Source of the DNA: an uncultured Collinsella sp.
GTDB taxonomy: Bacteria; Actinomycetota; Coriobacteriia; Coriobacteriales; Coriobacteriaceae
NCBI GenBank assembly: GCA_934655755.1
Contig: CAKUHA010000004.1
Location: forward strand, 1-64,000
Reading direction: 5' to 3'
DNA: 64,000 bases
Position 1 is the stretch's first letter. Every line of letters starts with the position of its first letter. Below, in pieces: positions 1 to 7,739 of the stretch. The translations under genes and the position numbers were made by a program. Below the pieces are notes generated by a model. The model was not told where the DNA came from, searched no databases, and saw only the letters and a program-made list of their open reading frames with translations.

Positions 1-55
1 GCGCGCCTCAATCGTAGCCCGAGACGGGCCCGGGCTGACAATCTCGACTGTAATG

Positions 56-89
56 GACGTTCTTGAATGACTAGTCGTTAAAGAACGTC
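56..89. terminator. Hairpin upstream of the PTS gene
   Basis: A perfect 9-bp stem, GACGTTCTT (56-64) with AAGAACGTC (81-89), encloses a 16-nt loop holding the palindrome GACTAGTC. It sits 30 nt before the PTS start, so it is either the terminator of an upstream gene outside the window or a leader hairpin. There is no strong T-run, so the terminator reading is tentative. Confidence 0.4.
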
Positions 90-118
90 GCAGGTGACTA
101 GGTGAGAGAGGTGGGCGC

Positions 119-583
119 ATGGCGGATAACGAAGCGCTTTTTACGCCTGAGCTGGTGTTTTTTGATTGGGAGTGTGCGTCGCCGGATGAGGTGTTTGCGC
201 TGCTCGAGGACGAGCTTGCCCCGCGCGGCTACATTGCCGAGGGCTGGCTTGACGCCGTCCGCACACGCGAGGACGCCTATCCTACGGGGCTTGCCATGCC
301 GGCGGCCAACATCGCCATCCCGCATACCGACCCCGGCTTTGTCGCCAAGCCCTATATCGCCGTGGCAAAGCCGGCCACGCCCGTGACGTTTAACGCGATG
401 GCGGGCATGGGCGCTCCGGTGCCGGCGCAGATCATCGTCAACCTGGGTATTTCCGAGCCGGGCGGTCAGGTCGAGGCCCTGCAGGCGCTCATGAATATCT
501 TTATGGACGCCGACGCCGCAGCCGATGTGCTCGGCCAGACCACGCCCCAGGGCATGGTTGACGCCATCCGCCGCCACTTCTAA
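119..583 (+). CDS. PTS sugar EIIA protein (fructose/galactitol type)
   Basis: Single-domain 154-residue PTS IIA protein of the type-2 (fructose/mannitol/galactitol) fold. It would accept phosphate from HPr on a histidine and pass it to a IIB partner in the cytoplasm. The motif IPHTDP places the phosphoacceptor at His69, and the length fits a stand-alone GatA-like IIA. The ATG at 119 follows an AGAGAGG stretch. No IIB or IIC gene lies next to it here; partners may sit before the window. A IIA-Ntr-like regulatory role is the alternative, but the sequence does not decide between the two. Assignment to the fold is firm, sugar specificity is not. Confidence 0.8.
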   Translation: MADNEALFTPELVFFDWECASPDEVFALLEDELAPRGYIAEGWLDAVRTREDAYPTGLAMPAANIAIPHTDPGFVAKPYIAVAKPATPVTFNAMAGMGAPVPAQIIVNLGISEPGGQVEALQALMNIFMDADAAADVLGQTTPQGMVDAIRRHF

Positions 584-595
584 GGTGGCAGTTAG

Positions 596-650
596 ACCTG
601 TCCCCTCTGCACCAAAATGGTGCAGATTAACCTGTCCCCTTTGCACCAGG
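596..650. repeat. GGGGACAG-family repeat, direct pair
   Basis: Two direct copies of ACCTGTCCCCTYTGCACCA flank a small hairpin (CTGCACCA-AAA-TGGTGCAG) between the PTS gene and the foldase gene. The TGTCCCC core recurs in several other intergenic hairpins of this window. Confidence 0.7.
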
Positions 651-715
651 CGTGCCGCGGGGGCCGCGTTGTGACACAATGGCGTTTGTTCGATTTGTGA
701 TGCGAAAGGCCAAAC

Positions 716-1939
716 ATGGCAAACAAGAAAAAGAACCCCGAGGTCGCGCCGACCCCCGAGCAACAGTCTCGCGCCGCCTCCAACTCTCGCAAGAAGCAGC
801 GAAAGACCTACGTTTCCAAGACCGTCAAAATCGTTCTGGTGGTCATCGGCGTGCTGGCAATGCTGCTTTCCGTTTCGGCGATGGCGTGCTCCGGCCTGAT
901 GTCGCAAGCCGAGGACACCAGCACGGGCTACAAGCTCACCGGCGGTGTGGCTGCGACCATCAACGGCACCAACCTCACCGAGGACACCGTCACCAAGCAG
1001 ATCATGAGCATGCGCACGTCCTACGGCTACACTAAGGACGAGGATTGGGCACAGTACCTGGTCGACAACGACCTCACGCCCAAGAAGTACCGCAAGCAGC
1101 TCATCGATTCCTACACGCAGCAGATTCTGCTTCAGCAGGCGCAGAAGGAGAACGGCGTGACGGTGTCGGACGAGGAGGTCGAGAAGGCTTGGAAGGACGC
1201 GTGCAAGAGCGCGGGCGGAGCCAAGACCTTTAAGGAGACCCTCAAGACCTACGGCTACACCGAGGACACCTACAAGGATTCGCTCAAAGAGAGCCTGGCG
1301 CAGCAGAAGCTCAAGGATGCCGTCGCGCCCACGAGCAAGCCCAAGGACAGCGAGATCGTCGATTACATCAACGAGAACCTGTCCAACTACAACGATGCCC
1401 GCCGTTCGTCGAACATCCTGATCAAGGTCGATTCCGACGCCTCCGACGAGGACAAGGCTGCCGCCAAGGCCAAGGCGCAGGAGTGCTTGGACAAGATCAA
1501 CTCCGGCGAGCTGAGCTTTGAGGACGCCGTGGAGCAGTACTCCGAGGACACCGGCTCCAAAGACGATAAGGGCGACGTGGGCTGGGATAAGCTCACCACC
1601 TTCGTCGACAGCTACCAGACGGCGCTCGAGGGTCTCAACAAGGGTGATGTGAGCGACGTGGTCGAGTCGACCTACGGCTACCACATCATCAAATGCACCG
1701 ACTACTTCCATGTCGATAATCAGGTCGACGACATCAAGCAGGTGCCCAAGGACATCAAGAAGTACGTCTCCAACGTGGTGAAGACGCAGGCGGCAAGCAC
1801 CGCGTACAGCGAGTGGCTGGAGCAGTACAAGAAGGACGCCGACATCACCGTTAACCCCATGCCCAATGACGTGCCGTACAACGTGAGCCTGAAGGGTGTC
1901 ACCAAGAGTTCGACCGACGACGCGTCGACGACTGAGTAA
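716..1939 (+). CDS. PrsA-like membrane-anchored peptidyl-prolyl isomerase
   Basis: A 407-residue extracytoplasmic foldase. Residues 1-36 are a very basic cytoplasmic stretch, and 37-58 form one hydrophobic segment ending near Cys58. That cysteine lies in an AMAC context, which is not a clean lipobox, so a transmembrane anchor is more likely than a lipid. A SurA/PrsA-type N-terminal chaperone region (about 75-225) precedes a parvulin (PPIC) domain at about 229-328, recognisable by SSNILIKV, GDVGW and the YGYHIIKC ending. A Ser/Thr/Asp-rich tail follows. The family assists folding of secreted proteins, which fits the two large surface proteins in this window. Its closest downstream neighbour is yqeY, after a GC-rich hairpin. 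Confidence 0.85.
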   Translation: MANKKKNPEVAPTPEQQSRAASNSRKKQRKTYVSKTVKIVLVVIGVLAMLLSVSAMACSGLMSQAEDTSTGYKLTGGVAATINGTNLTEDTVTKQIMSMRTSYGYTKDEDWAQYLVDNDLTPKKYRKQLIDSYTQQILLQQAQKENGVTVSDEEVEKAWKDACKSAGGAKTFKETLKTYGYTEDTYKDSLKESLAQQKLKDAVAPTSKPKDSEIVDYINENLSNYNDARRSSNILIKVDSDASDEDKAAAKAKAQECLDKINSGELSFEDAVEQYSEDTGSKDDKGDVGWDKLTTFVDSYQTALEGLNKGDVSDVVESTYGYHIIKCTDYFHVDNQVDDIKQVPKDIKKYVSNVVKTQAASTAYSEWLEQYKKDADITVNPMPNDVPYNVSLKGVTKSSTDDASTTE

Positions 1940-1993
1940 TCATGGGGCGGTGCTCGCGCGAGTGCCGCCCACGCTATTGAGGAGGATTTGCAG

Positions 1994-2437
1994 ATGACCA
2001 ACGAAGAGCTGCAGAAGGAAATGATCGCGGCCATGAAGGCCAAGGACAAGGTTCGCCTGTCCATCATTCGTCAGGTCAAGGCCGAGGTGAAGAATATCGA
2101 GGTCAACGAGCGCCGCGATGTGACCGAGGAAGACGTCAACAGCATGATCAAGCGTCTGATTAAGCAGACGAGCGAGACGCTGGAGATGTCCATTAAGGCC
2201 GGTACCGACCAGGAGCGTACCGACAACCTGACCGAGCAGGTCAAGATTCTGGAGAGTCTGCTGCCCGCGCAGGTTTCGGGCGAGGAGCTCGAGGCACTGA
2301 TCGAGCAGGTTATCGCCGAGCTGGGCGCGACCTCCAAGAAGCAGATGGGCCAGGTCATGGGAGCACTCGGCAAGGCTACCGGCGGCAACTTCGATAAGCC
2401 TGCGGCTGCCAAGATCGTGGGCGCCAAACTCGCTTAA
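1994..2437 (+). CDS. yqeY: GatB/YqeY domain protein
   Basis: 147-residue YqeY-like protein, all helical, related to the C-terminal tail domain of the GatB subunit of tRNA amidotransferase. Features include an N-terminal helix (MTNEELQKEMIAAMKAKDK), a central RLIKQTSET region and the C-terminal MGQVMGALG...AAKIVGAKL segment typical of the family. The ATG at 1994 is preferred over an upstream TTG (1988) because GGAGG at 1981-1985 is correctly spaced only from the ATG. The molecular role of stand-alone YqeY is not settled; tRNA-related binding is the usual guess. It ends just before a good intrinsic terminator. Confidence 0.85.
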   Translation: MTNEELQKEMIAAMKAKDKVRLSIIRQVKAEVKNIEVNERRDVTEEDVNSMIKRLIKQTSETLEMSIKAGTDQERTDNLTEQVKILESLLPAQVSGEELEALIEQVIAELGATSKKQMGQVMGALGKATGGNFDKPAAAKIVGAKLA

Positions 2438-2465
2438 GGACTGGTCGACACATAGTTGATGCCGA

Positions 2466-2497
2466 GGGGCGTGACCATCGCGGTCGCGCCCCTTTTT
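2466..2497 (+). terminator. Intrinsic terminator after yqeY
   Basis: An 11-bp stem, GGGGCGTGACC (2466-2476) with GGTCGCGCCCC (2482-2492), has one G-T wobble and a 5-nt loop, followed by TTTTT. Confidence 0.85.
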
Positions 2498-2515
2498 CGA
2501 TGACAGATGAAGGCG

Positions 2516-2582
2516 CTCATTGGGGACAGACTTAAATGAGTACCCAATGAGCGGGCACTCATTTAAGTCTGTCCCCAATGAG
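2516..2582. repeat. Perfect 26-bp inverted repeat, GGGGACAG family
   Basis: Arms 2516-2541 and 2557-2582 are perfect reverse complements over 26 bp (starting CTCATTGGGGACAGAC), with a 15-nt spacer. The unit lies after the yqeY terminator and before the ABC transporter operon, so it is not needed as a terminator. The GGGGACAG core matches the other hairpins at 596, 5718, 6395, 9695 and 12230. Confidence 0.9.
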
Positions 2583-2647
2583 TGGGTGAAAGGTTGCGGG
2601 TTCTTTACAGTGATACAGTGTGGGCTGCGGAAACGTGATTCTTTCCG

Positions 2648-2653
2648 TACAAT
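2648..2653 (+). promoter_or_regulatory. Possible -10 box of the amino-acid ABC operon
   Basis: TACAAT at 2648-2653 lies 35 nt before the glnQ-like start in an otherwise non-coding stretch. No convincing -35 hexamer is seen 17 nt upstream, so this is a weak call. Confidence 0.3.
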
Positions 2654-2688
2654 AGTGCAATTCGTGTAAGCGCAGGGAAGGGACATTC

Positions 2689-3420
2689 ATGGCAGACATG
2701 ATCGAGATCAAGCATCTCAACAAGTACTTTGGCGACCTGCATGTGCTCAAAGATATCAATCTCACCGTCAAGCGCGGCGAGAAGCTCGTTATGATCGGGC
2801 CGTCTGGTTCGGGCAAGTCGACGCTCATCCGCTGCGTCGACTATCTTGAGGAGCCCACATCGGGCGAGGTCGTCATCGACGGCACGCCGCTCACCAAGAA
2901 GAACCACCTGGAGATGGCTCGTAAGTACAGCTCCATGGTATTCCAGCAGTTCAACCTCTATCCCAACATGACGGTGCTCGGCAACCTGACGCTCGCGCCC
3001 ATCAAGCTGCAAAAGAAGAGCAAGGAAGAGGCGACCCAGATCGCCATCGCCGCACTCAAGCGCGTCGGCATGGCGCATAAGGCCGGCGAGTACCCGCAAA
3101 ACCTCTCGGGCGGTCAGCAGCAGCGCATCGCCATCGCCCGCGCCCTGTGCACCAAGCAGCCCATCATCCTGTTTGACGAGCCGACCTCGGCGCTCGACCC
3201 CGAGATGGTCCAGGAGGTCCTGGACGTTATGATCGAACTCGCGCAGGAGGACATTACCATGATCTGCGTGACGCACGAGATGGGCTTTGCGCGCCAGGTG
3301 GCCGACCGCGTCATCTTTATGGAGGACGGTCGCATCCTGGAGGAGGGCACGCCCGAGCACTTCTTCGATAACCCCGAGAACCCGCGCTGCCGCGAGTTCC
3401 TGTCCAAGATTCTGCACTAG
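2689..3420 (+). CDS. glnQ: Polar amino-acid ABC transporter ATPase
   Basis: 243-residue ABC ATPase of the GlnQ/HisP class that powers uptake of polar amino acids. It shows Walker [11 protein letters not shown] (37-45), the Q-loop [11 protein letters not shown], the signature [15 protein letters not shown] and Walker [13 protein letters not shown] followed by the CVTHEMGFA switch region. First gene of a four-gene operon: lipoprotein 6 nt downstream, then two permeases. The substrate cannot be read from the ATPase; the two-permease arrangement resembles glutamate/aspartate or glutamine systems. Start ATG 2689 is preceded by AGGGAAGGGA. Confidence 0.9.
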   Translation: MADMIEIKHLNKYFGDLHVLKDINLTVKRGEKLVMIGPSGSGKSTLIRCVDYLEEPTSGEVVIDGTPLTKKNHLEMARKYSSMVFQQFNLYPNMTVLGNLTLAPIKLQKKSKEEATQIAIAALKRVGMAHKAGEYPQNLSGGQQQRIAIARALCTKQPIILFDEPTSALDPEMVQEVLDVMIELAQEDITMICVTHEMGFARQVADRVIFMEDGRILEEGTPEHFFDNPENPRCREFLSKILH

Positions 3421-3426
3421 GCGCGG

Positions 3427-4305
3427 GTGATGGACATGACGGATATAACGAGGGCGGCCGTATCGCGCCGTCACTTTTTGCAGCTGGCGGGGGCCGGCAT
3501 GCTCGCGCTGACTGGGACCGCGCTCACCGGTTGTGGCAGCTCCGCCAGTGGCGAGAGTTCCGACAAAGGCTCCAAGCTCGCGACCATCAAGTCGCGCGGC
3601 CACCTGAACGCCGGCGTTAAGAAGGACGTTCCCGGCTACGGCTATTACGATACCGCCAAGGGCCGCTTTGAGGGCATGGAGGTCGACCTGTGCTACCAGA
3701 TTGCCGCTGCCGTTTTTGGCGTGAGCTACAAGGAGGCCCGCGCCCAGGAGCTTGTCGAGTTTACCGACGTAACGCCCAAGACGCGCGGCCCGCTCATCGA
3801 TAACGGCCAGCTCGACGTGGTCGCGGCGACCTACACCATCACCGACGAGCGCAAGAAGAGCTGGGATTTCTCGACGCCGTACCGCACCGACTACGTGGGA
3901 CTCATGGTCAAGAAGCGCTCGGGCTTTACCTCGATCGAGGACCTGGACGGCAAGGTTATCGGCGTGAGTCAAGGTGCCACCACGCAGGGCCTGATCGAGC
4001 AGATGATCAAGGACAACGGCTTTCACTGCGAGCCTGAGTTTAGGGCCTTTAGCGGCTATCCCATCATCAAGAGTTCGCTCGACGCCGGCAATATCGACGT
4101 CTTTGCCATGGACCGCTCCACGCTGGCCGGCTACATGAACGAGACCGTCGAGCTGCTGCAGCCCGAGGTCAAGTTTGGCGAGCAGGGCTACGGCGTGGCG
4201 ACCAAGAAGGGTTGCGACCTTTCGGCCGTGGTCGATCAGGTGATTTGCGAACGCCTGGCCGATGGCTGGCTCGATCAAGAGGTCAAGACCTGGGGTCTTG
4301 TGTAA
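3427..4305 (+). CDS. Amino-acid ABC transporter substrate-binding lipoprotein
   Basis: 292-residue periplasmic-binding-protein class 3 (SBP_bac_3) lipoprotein. The N-terminus has SRRHFLQLAGAG (twin arginine at 14-15) and a lipobox ending TGC at Cys36, so export may be by Tat followed by lipid anchoring. The mature part has the family landmarks GVKKDVPGYGY, VDLCYQIAAAVFG, the TPKTRGPLIDNGQLD region and WDFSTPYRTDYVGLMVKK. It captures a polar amino acid and delivers it to the permease pair encoded next. The start could be GTG 3427 or ATG 3430; neither has a strong ribosome site, suggesting translational coupling to the ATPase 6 nt upstream. Confidence 0.88.
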   Translation: MMDMTDITRAAVSRRHFLQLAGAGMLALTGTALTGCGSSASGESSDKGSKLATIKSRGHLNAGVKKDVPGYGYYDTAKGRFEGMEVDLCYQIAAAVFGVSYKEARAQELVEFTDVTPKTRGPLIDNGQLDVVAATYTITDERKKSWDFSTPYRTDYVGLMVKKRSGFTSIEDLDGKVIGVSQGATTQGLIEQMIKDNGFHCEPEFRAFSGYPIIKSSLDAGNIDVFAMDRSTLAGYMNETVELLQPEVKFGEQGYGVATKKGCDLSAVVDQVICERLADGWLDQEVKTWGLV

Positions 4306-4329
4306 GCGTTCGTCCAAGGAAGGAATCAA

Positions 4330-5076
4330 ATGCTCGAAGGATTGTTTGACGCCGACCGCTGGTCGACAACATTCCAAAACATGGGGCCCTTCTGGGAGGG
4401 CTTTGGCGTGACGCTGCAGGTGGTTGTTGCCGGCCTGCTGCTGTCGCTGGTGCTGGGCACGCTGCTGGGCGTGTTCTCGACCACCCGTTCGCGCGTGCTG
4501 CGCGCTATCAGCCGCGTGTACGTGGAGTTTTACCAGAACACCCCGCTGCCCGTGCAGGTGCTTTTTATGTACATGGCCGGCCCGCAGTTTTTGCAGGCCA
4601 TAACCGGTGCTGACCAGCCGGTGCGTATCGCGCCGTTTGTGCTGGGCTTTTTGGGCGTGGGGCTGTATCACGCGGCCTACATCTCTGAGGTCATCCGCAC
4701 CGGCATCGAAGCCGTTCCGCGCGGACAGATGGAGGCTGCTCAGAGCCAGGGCTTCACGCGCGCGCAGGCCTACTGGTACATCGTGCTGCCCCAGACGTTC
4801 AAGATCATTTTGCCGCCGCTGTGCAACCAGGCGCTCAACCTGGTCAAGAACACGTCGGTGCTGGCACTCGTGGCCGGCGGCGACCTTATGTATCGCTCCG
4901 ACAACTTCGTAAGCCTGTATGGCTACCTGCAGGGATACATCGTCTGCTGCTTTATGTACTTCATCATCTGCTTTCCGCTCGCCATGCTGGTGCAGTGGCT
5001 CGAGCGCCGCTCCAAGGAGCGTCCGCGCGGTGTGAGCCTGGCCGAGCTGGGGCTCGACAACGTAGAGGAGGCCTAG
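4330..5076 (+). CDS. Amino-acid ABC transporter permease (first)
   Basis: 248-residue HisM/GlnP-type membrane permease. Several hydrophobic helices and the cytoplasmic EAA loop AVPRGQMEAAQSQGF followed by VLPQTFKIILPPL mark the ATPase-docking site. The conserved substrate-pore stretch EFYQNTPLPVQ is present near residue 65. The ATG at 4330 follows AGGAA. It pairs with the next permease, which starts 3 nt after its stop, to form the membrane channel. Confidence 0.9.
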   Translation: MLEGLFDADRWSTTFQNMGPFWEGFGVTLQVVVAGLLLSLVLGTLLGVFSTTRSRVLRAISRVYVEFYQNTPLPVQVLFMYMAGPQFLQAITGADQPVRIAPFVLGFLGVGLYHAAYISEVIRTGIEAVPRGQMEAAQSQGFTRAQAYWYIVLPQTFKIILPPLCNQALNLVKNTSVLALVAGGDLMYRSDNFVSLYGYLQGYIVCCFMYFIICFPLAMLVQWLERRSKERPRGVSLAELGLDNVEEA

Positions 5077-5079
5077 CGC

Positions 5080-5718
5080 ATGGAAATCTTCAACGCGACC
5101 AACCTGCTCTACATCTGGGGCGGCTTTGTTAAGACGATCGAGATCTCGGCACTGTCGATCTTTTTCTCGCTCATCTTTGGCACGGTGCTGGCGCTCGTCA
5201 AGAGCTATGCGCCCCGCCCGTTCCGTATTTTGGTGAGCGCCTATATCGAGCTGTTCCGCTGCACGCCGAACCTGCTGTGGATCCTGTTTATCTACTTTAC
5301 GGTGCAGGGTCTGGACATTGTGATCTCGACTATCGCCTTTACGCTGTTTACCAGCGCCGTTATGGCCGAGATTGTGCGCGGCGGTCTCAACTCGATTCCG
5401 CGCGGCCAGTTTGAGGCGGCGCAGAGCCAGGGCTTCGGCTTCTTTGCCACCATGCGCTACATCATCCTGCCTCAGACGTTTAAGACGATCATTCCGGCGC
5501 TGTTTAGCCAGTGCACGACCGTCATTAAGGACAGCTCGTATCTTTCGGGCATTAATGTGGCCGAGCTCATGTACACGGCAAACGTCGTGATGGCACATGC
5601 GATCGACCTGTCGCAGGTGCTCATGCTCTACGGCCTGGTGTTTGCGATGTACTTTGCGCTCAACTTTGGCATTTCGCTGCTGGTCCGAGCATATCAGCGT
5701 CGTATCGTAGCCGCATAA
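5080..5718 (+). CDS. Amino-acid ABC transporter permease (second)
   Basis: 212-residue partner permease of the same class, with ELFRCTPNLLWILF, an EAA loop SIPRGQFEAAQSQGF and ILPQTFKTIIPAL. The EAA loops of the two permeases are nearly identical, as expected for paralogous halves that dock onto a GlnQ dimer. It overlaps no gene, but its stop lies just inside the left arm of a perfect palindrome (5718-5748), so that repeat directly ends the transporter operon. Confidence 0.9.
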   Translation: MEIFNATNLLYIWGGFVKTIEISALSIFFSLIFGTVLALVKSYAPRPFRILVSAYIELFRCTPNLLWILFIYFTVQGLDIVISTIAFTLFTSAVMAEIVRGGLNSIPRGQFEAAQSQGFGFFATMRYIILPQTFKTIIPALFSQCTTVIKDSSYLSGINVAELMYTANVVMAHAIDLSQVLMLYGLVFAMYFALNFGISLLVRAYQRRIVAA

Positions 5719-5748
5719 TGTGACAAAGGGACAGTCCCTTTGTCACAT
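5718..5748. repeat. Perfect 14-bp palindrome with GGGACAG core
   Basis: ATGTGACAAAGGGA (5718-5731) and TCCCTTTGTCACAT (5735-5748) pair perfectly around CAG. The top strand contains GGGACAG. It separates the second permease from the kinase-like gene and could end or attenuate operon transcription, though no T-run follows. Confidence 0.85.
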
Positions 5749-5764
5749 AGAGAAAGGATTCGCG

Positions 5765-6388
5765 ATGAGCGATCTGGTGAACAAGAAGAGCCCCGTGGTC
5801 ATTACCATCGCGCGTGACTTTGGTGCCGAGGGCCACGAGATTGGCCGTATCCTCGCCAACGAGCTGGGGATTCCGCTGTACGACAACGAACTGCTGGTGC
5901 GCGCGTCGCTGCGCGCGGGCGAGTCGCTCGATAAGATGGCGGCCTACGACGAGCGCCTGGCCGTGGAGAACATGGCGTTTCTGCCCGACCGCTACGATGC
6001 CCGTTCGTACTCGGACAAGCTGTTCCAAAAGATGAGCCAGGTGATTTTGGACCTGGGCGAGACCGAGAGCTGCATCATCGAGGGTCGCCTGTCCGATTAC
6101 CTGCTGCGCAATAACCCCAACCACATTGCCGTGCTGGTGACCGCCCCCTTTGAGGACCGCGTCGAGATCGTTCGCAAGAAGCGTGGCCTCAACAAAAAGA
6201 AGGGTGCCAAGCTGGTCAAGCAACAGCAGAAGGCTCGCGAGGCGTTCTACAAGCGCTACAGCGCCGGCAAGTGGAAGATGACGAGCGGCAAGGACATCGT
6301 CGTCAACCGCGCCAAGCTGGGCCGCGAGGGCTGCAAGGACGTCATCGCCGCAGCCTACCGCTACAAAGTAGCTCAGCTCGAAGGCTAA
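5765..6388 (+). CDS. Cytidylate kinase-like family protein
   Basis: 207-residue P-loop-type protein of the cytidylate-kinase-like (AAA_26) family. The N-terminus VVITIARDFGAEGHEIGRILANEL is the typical modified nucleotide-binding start of this family, followed by IPLYDNELLVRAS. A central ESCIIEGRLSDYLLRN segment and a basic VRKKRGLNKKKGAKLVKQQQK lid region are visible. It is not the essential Cmk itself: that family keeps GPSGSGKST. An ATG at 5765 with AAAGGA at the right distance is chosen over an earlier in-frame codon that lies inside the palindrome. Substrate unknown. Confidence 0.75.
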   Translation: MSDLVNKKSPVVITIARDFGAEGHEIGRILANELGIPLYDNELLVRASLRAGESLDKMAAYDERLAVENMAFLPDRYDARSYSDKLFQKMSQVILDLGETESCIIEGRLSDYLLRNNPNHIAVLVTAPFEDRVEIVRKKRGLNKKKGAKLVKQQQKAREAFYKRYSAGKWKMTSGKDIVVNRAKLGREGCKDVIAAAYRYKVAQLEG

Positions 6389-6394
6389 CCGATC

Positions 6395-6435
6395 AAAACC
6401 ACCGCAAAGGGGACAGGCACCTTTGTGGTGGTTTT
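6395..6435. terminator. Convergent terminator carrying GGGGACAG
   Basis: Arms 6395-6410 (AAAACCACCGCAAAGG) and 6420-6435 pair over 16 bp with one wobble around GGACAGGCA. T-runs flank both sides, so it can stop both the kinase gene (+) and the LuxR gene (-). A near-identical sequence occurs at 9695. Confidence 0.8.
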
Positions 6436-6439
6436 TGCT

Positions 6440-7660
6440 TTAAGCCGAGGGGAAGGCTTTGGTGAGACCGGCGCGCGTTTGCGTGTCGGTCTTTTGGTAG
6501 ATGGAGCTCAGGTGGCGCTGGACCATGCGCATCGGGATGCCGAGCTCCTCGGCGATCTGTTTGAGCGGGCGCTCGTCTTGGGTTACGGCGAACAGCACGT
6601 CGACCTCGCGTGGGGTGAGAGCGTGATCGGTGATGAAGGCTCGGCGCTGTTCCTCGATGCTGGGTGCTGCGAGTGCCTCCTCGGCTCGTTGCTGGTGTTC
6701 GCGCTCCTGCTCGGTTTGGGGCAGGCGGAACAGGCCGGCGGCAACGAACGCAACGCTCGCCGCCACAAGCAGCATGAGCGCGCCGATCATGATGAGGGCA
6801 ACATTGCCCGAGGTAACCAGTGCCAGCGAGACGCCCGACGTAGTGAACGCGCACACGTTGTTGGCTGCGCGACCCATGCCGGCCCACAGGGCGGGTGCAT
6901 GCATGCGCGGTGCCAGCTGTGTAAACGTGACGGTAAAGAACGTGACAAAAAAGCCCGAGCTCAGGTAAAAGACGACGAGGCCTAAGTTGGGGTCGGCGCC
7001 GGCTTCCACGGCCAAGATTGAGATGGTGGAGAGTACCGTGACGCCGAACATGACGAGTCCCATATAGCGACGCTCGGCAAGGTCAAAGACGATGCCGGCG
7101 GCCAGCCCGCTCGCTGCCAAAAAGAGGCGTGGCCAGGTCTGAACAGCGATGGTGCCGTGGGCGTTGGAAAACGTGACGACGTTATCGAGCGTCGAGAACA
7201 GGCAGGCGAGAATCATGACGAGCGCAATGCTCCAGCATGCCTGCTTGGCGAGGGCGTGCGAGGGCTCGGTAAAGGGATTGGCGAGGTCGCCGGAGCTCTT
7301 GGTGGCCTTTTGGGGAGCGGCGCTGAGGGCGGCGATGACAATTGTTGCCGCGCCAAGAACGACGAGCTCGACGATACCGTCGCAGTCGAGCAGGTTGATT
7401 GCGAACTGTATCAGGATGCCCGCGGCATATGCCGCTCCGGCGCCGGTGGCGAGTTTGGGGTCATCTTGGAACGCCAGCGCGAAGGTATGGTGCGCCGCGG
7501 CGCCCAGCAGACCGAGTCCAAGGAATGCAATGCACCCTAGAATCTCGAGTGCAAGCGTGCCCGCGGGGAACTGAATCTGAGTCAGCCCCAAGATGGCGAT
7601 GGGGACGGCGGCGGTGGCGATTGCCTGGGGCTGCCTTTTGCGTTGGCAGATGGCCCGCAT
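6440..7660 (-). CDS. LuxR-type regulator with a multi-helix membrane domain
   Basis: 406 residues. The first ~330 are a series of about ten hydrophobic helices. The last ~65 form a LuxR/GerE DNA-binding domain: LTPREVDVLFAVTQDERPLKQIAEELGIPMRMVQRHLSSIYQK. Such membrane-embedded one-component regulators are abundant in Coriobacteriia and often control a neighbouring transport or redox gene. It is divergent from the surface protein at 7740, and the 79-bp gap holds GTAAC-ATGGT-GTTAC (7695-7709), a possible operator, so regulation of that gene or of itself is a reasonable guess. The ligand is unknown. Confidence 0.8.
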   Translation of the reverse strand: MRAICQRKRQPQAIATAAVPIAILGLTQIQFPAGTLALEILGCIAFLGLGLLGAAAHHTFALAFQDDPKLATGAGAAYAAGILIQFAINLLDCDGIVELVVLGAATIVIAALSAAPQKATKSSGDLANPFTEPSHALAKQACWSIALVMILACLFSTLDNVVTFSNAHGTIAVQTWPRLFLAASGLAAGIVFDLAERRYMGLVMFGVTVLSTISILAVEAGADPNLGLVVFYLSSGFFVTFFTVTFTQLAPRMHAPALWAGMGRAANNVCAFTTSGVSLALVTSGNVALIMIGALMLLVAASVAFVAAGLFRLPQTEQEREHQQRAEEALAAPSIEEQRRAFITDHALTPREVDVLFAVTQDERPLKQIAEELGIPMRMVQRHLSSIYQKTDTQTRAGLTKAFPSA

Positions 7661-7694
7661 GCGAATTTGTTCCCCGGGACCCGGATAACTTTTC

Positions 7695-7709
7695 GTAACA
7701 TGGTGTTAC
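7695..7709. promoter_or_regulatory. Small inverted repeat in the divergent LuxR/surface-protein gap
   Basis: GTAAC (7695-7699) and GTTAC (7705-7709) are separated by ATGGT, midway between two divergent genes. It may be a LuxR-type operator. The right half also resembles the GTTACAG arm of the hairpin arrays. Confidence 0.3.
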
Positions 7710-7739
7710 AGAAGCACCCCTTTCGACAAGGAGGTTCAC

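Noticed and set aside
2605..5598. A 997-codon minus-strand open frame across the ABC transporter genes
   Set aside because: It is the antisense shadow of four well-recognised plus-strand genes in GC-rich DNA; its translation is His/Arg/Leu-rich low-complexity with no family motif.
5720..5764. Upstream start for the cytidylate-kinase-like gene
   Set aside because: The extra codons lie inside the perfect palindrome 5718-5748 and have no family similarity; the ATG at 5765 has a proper ribosome site.
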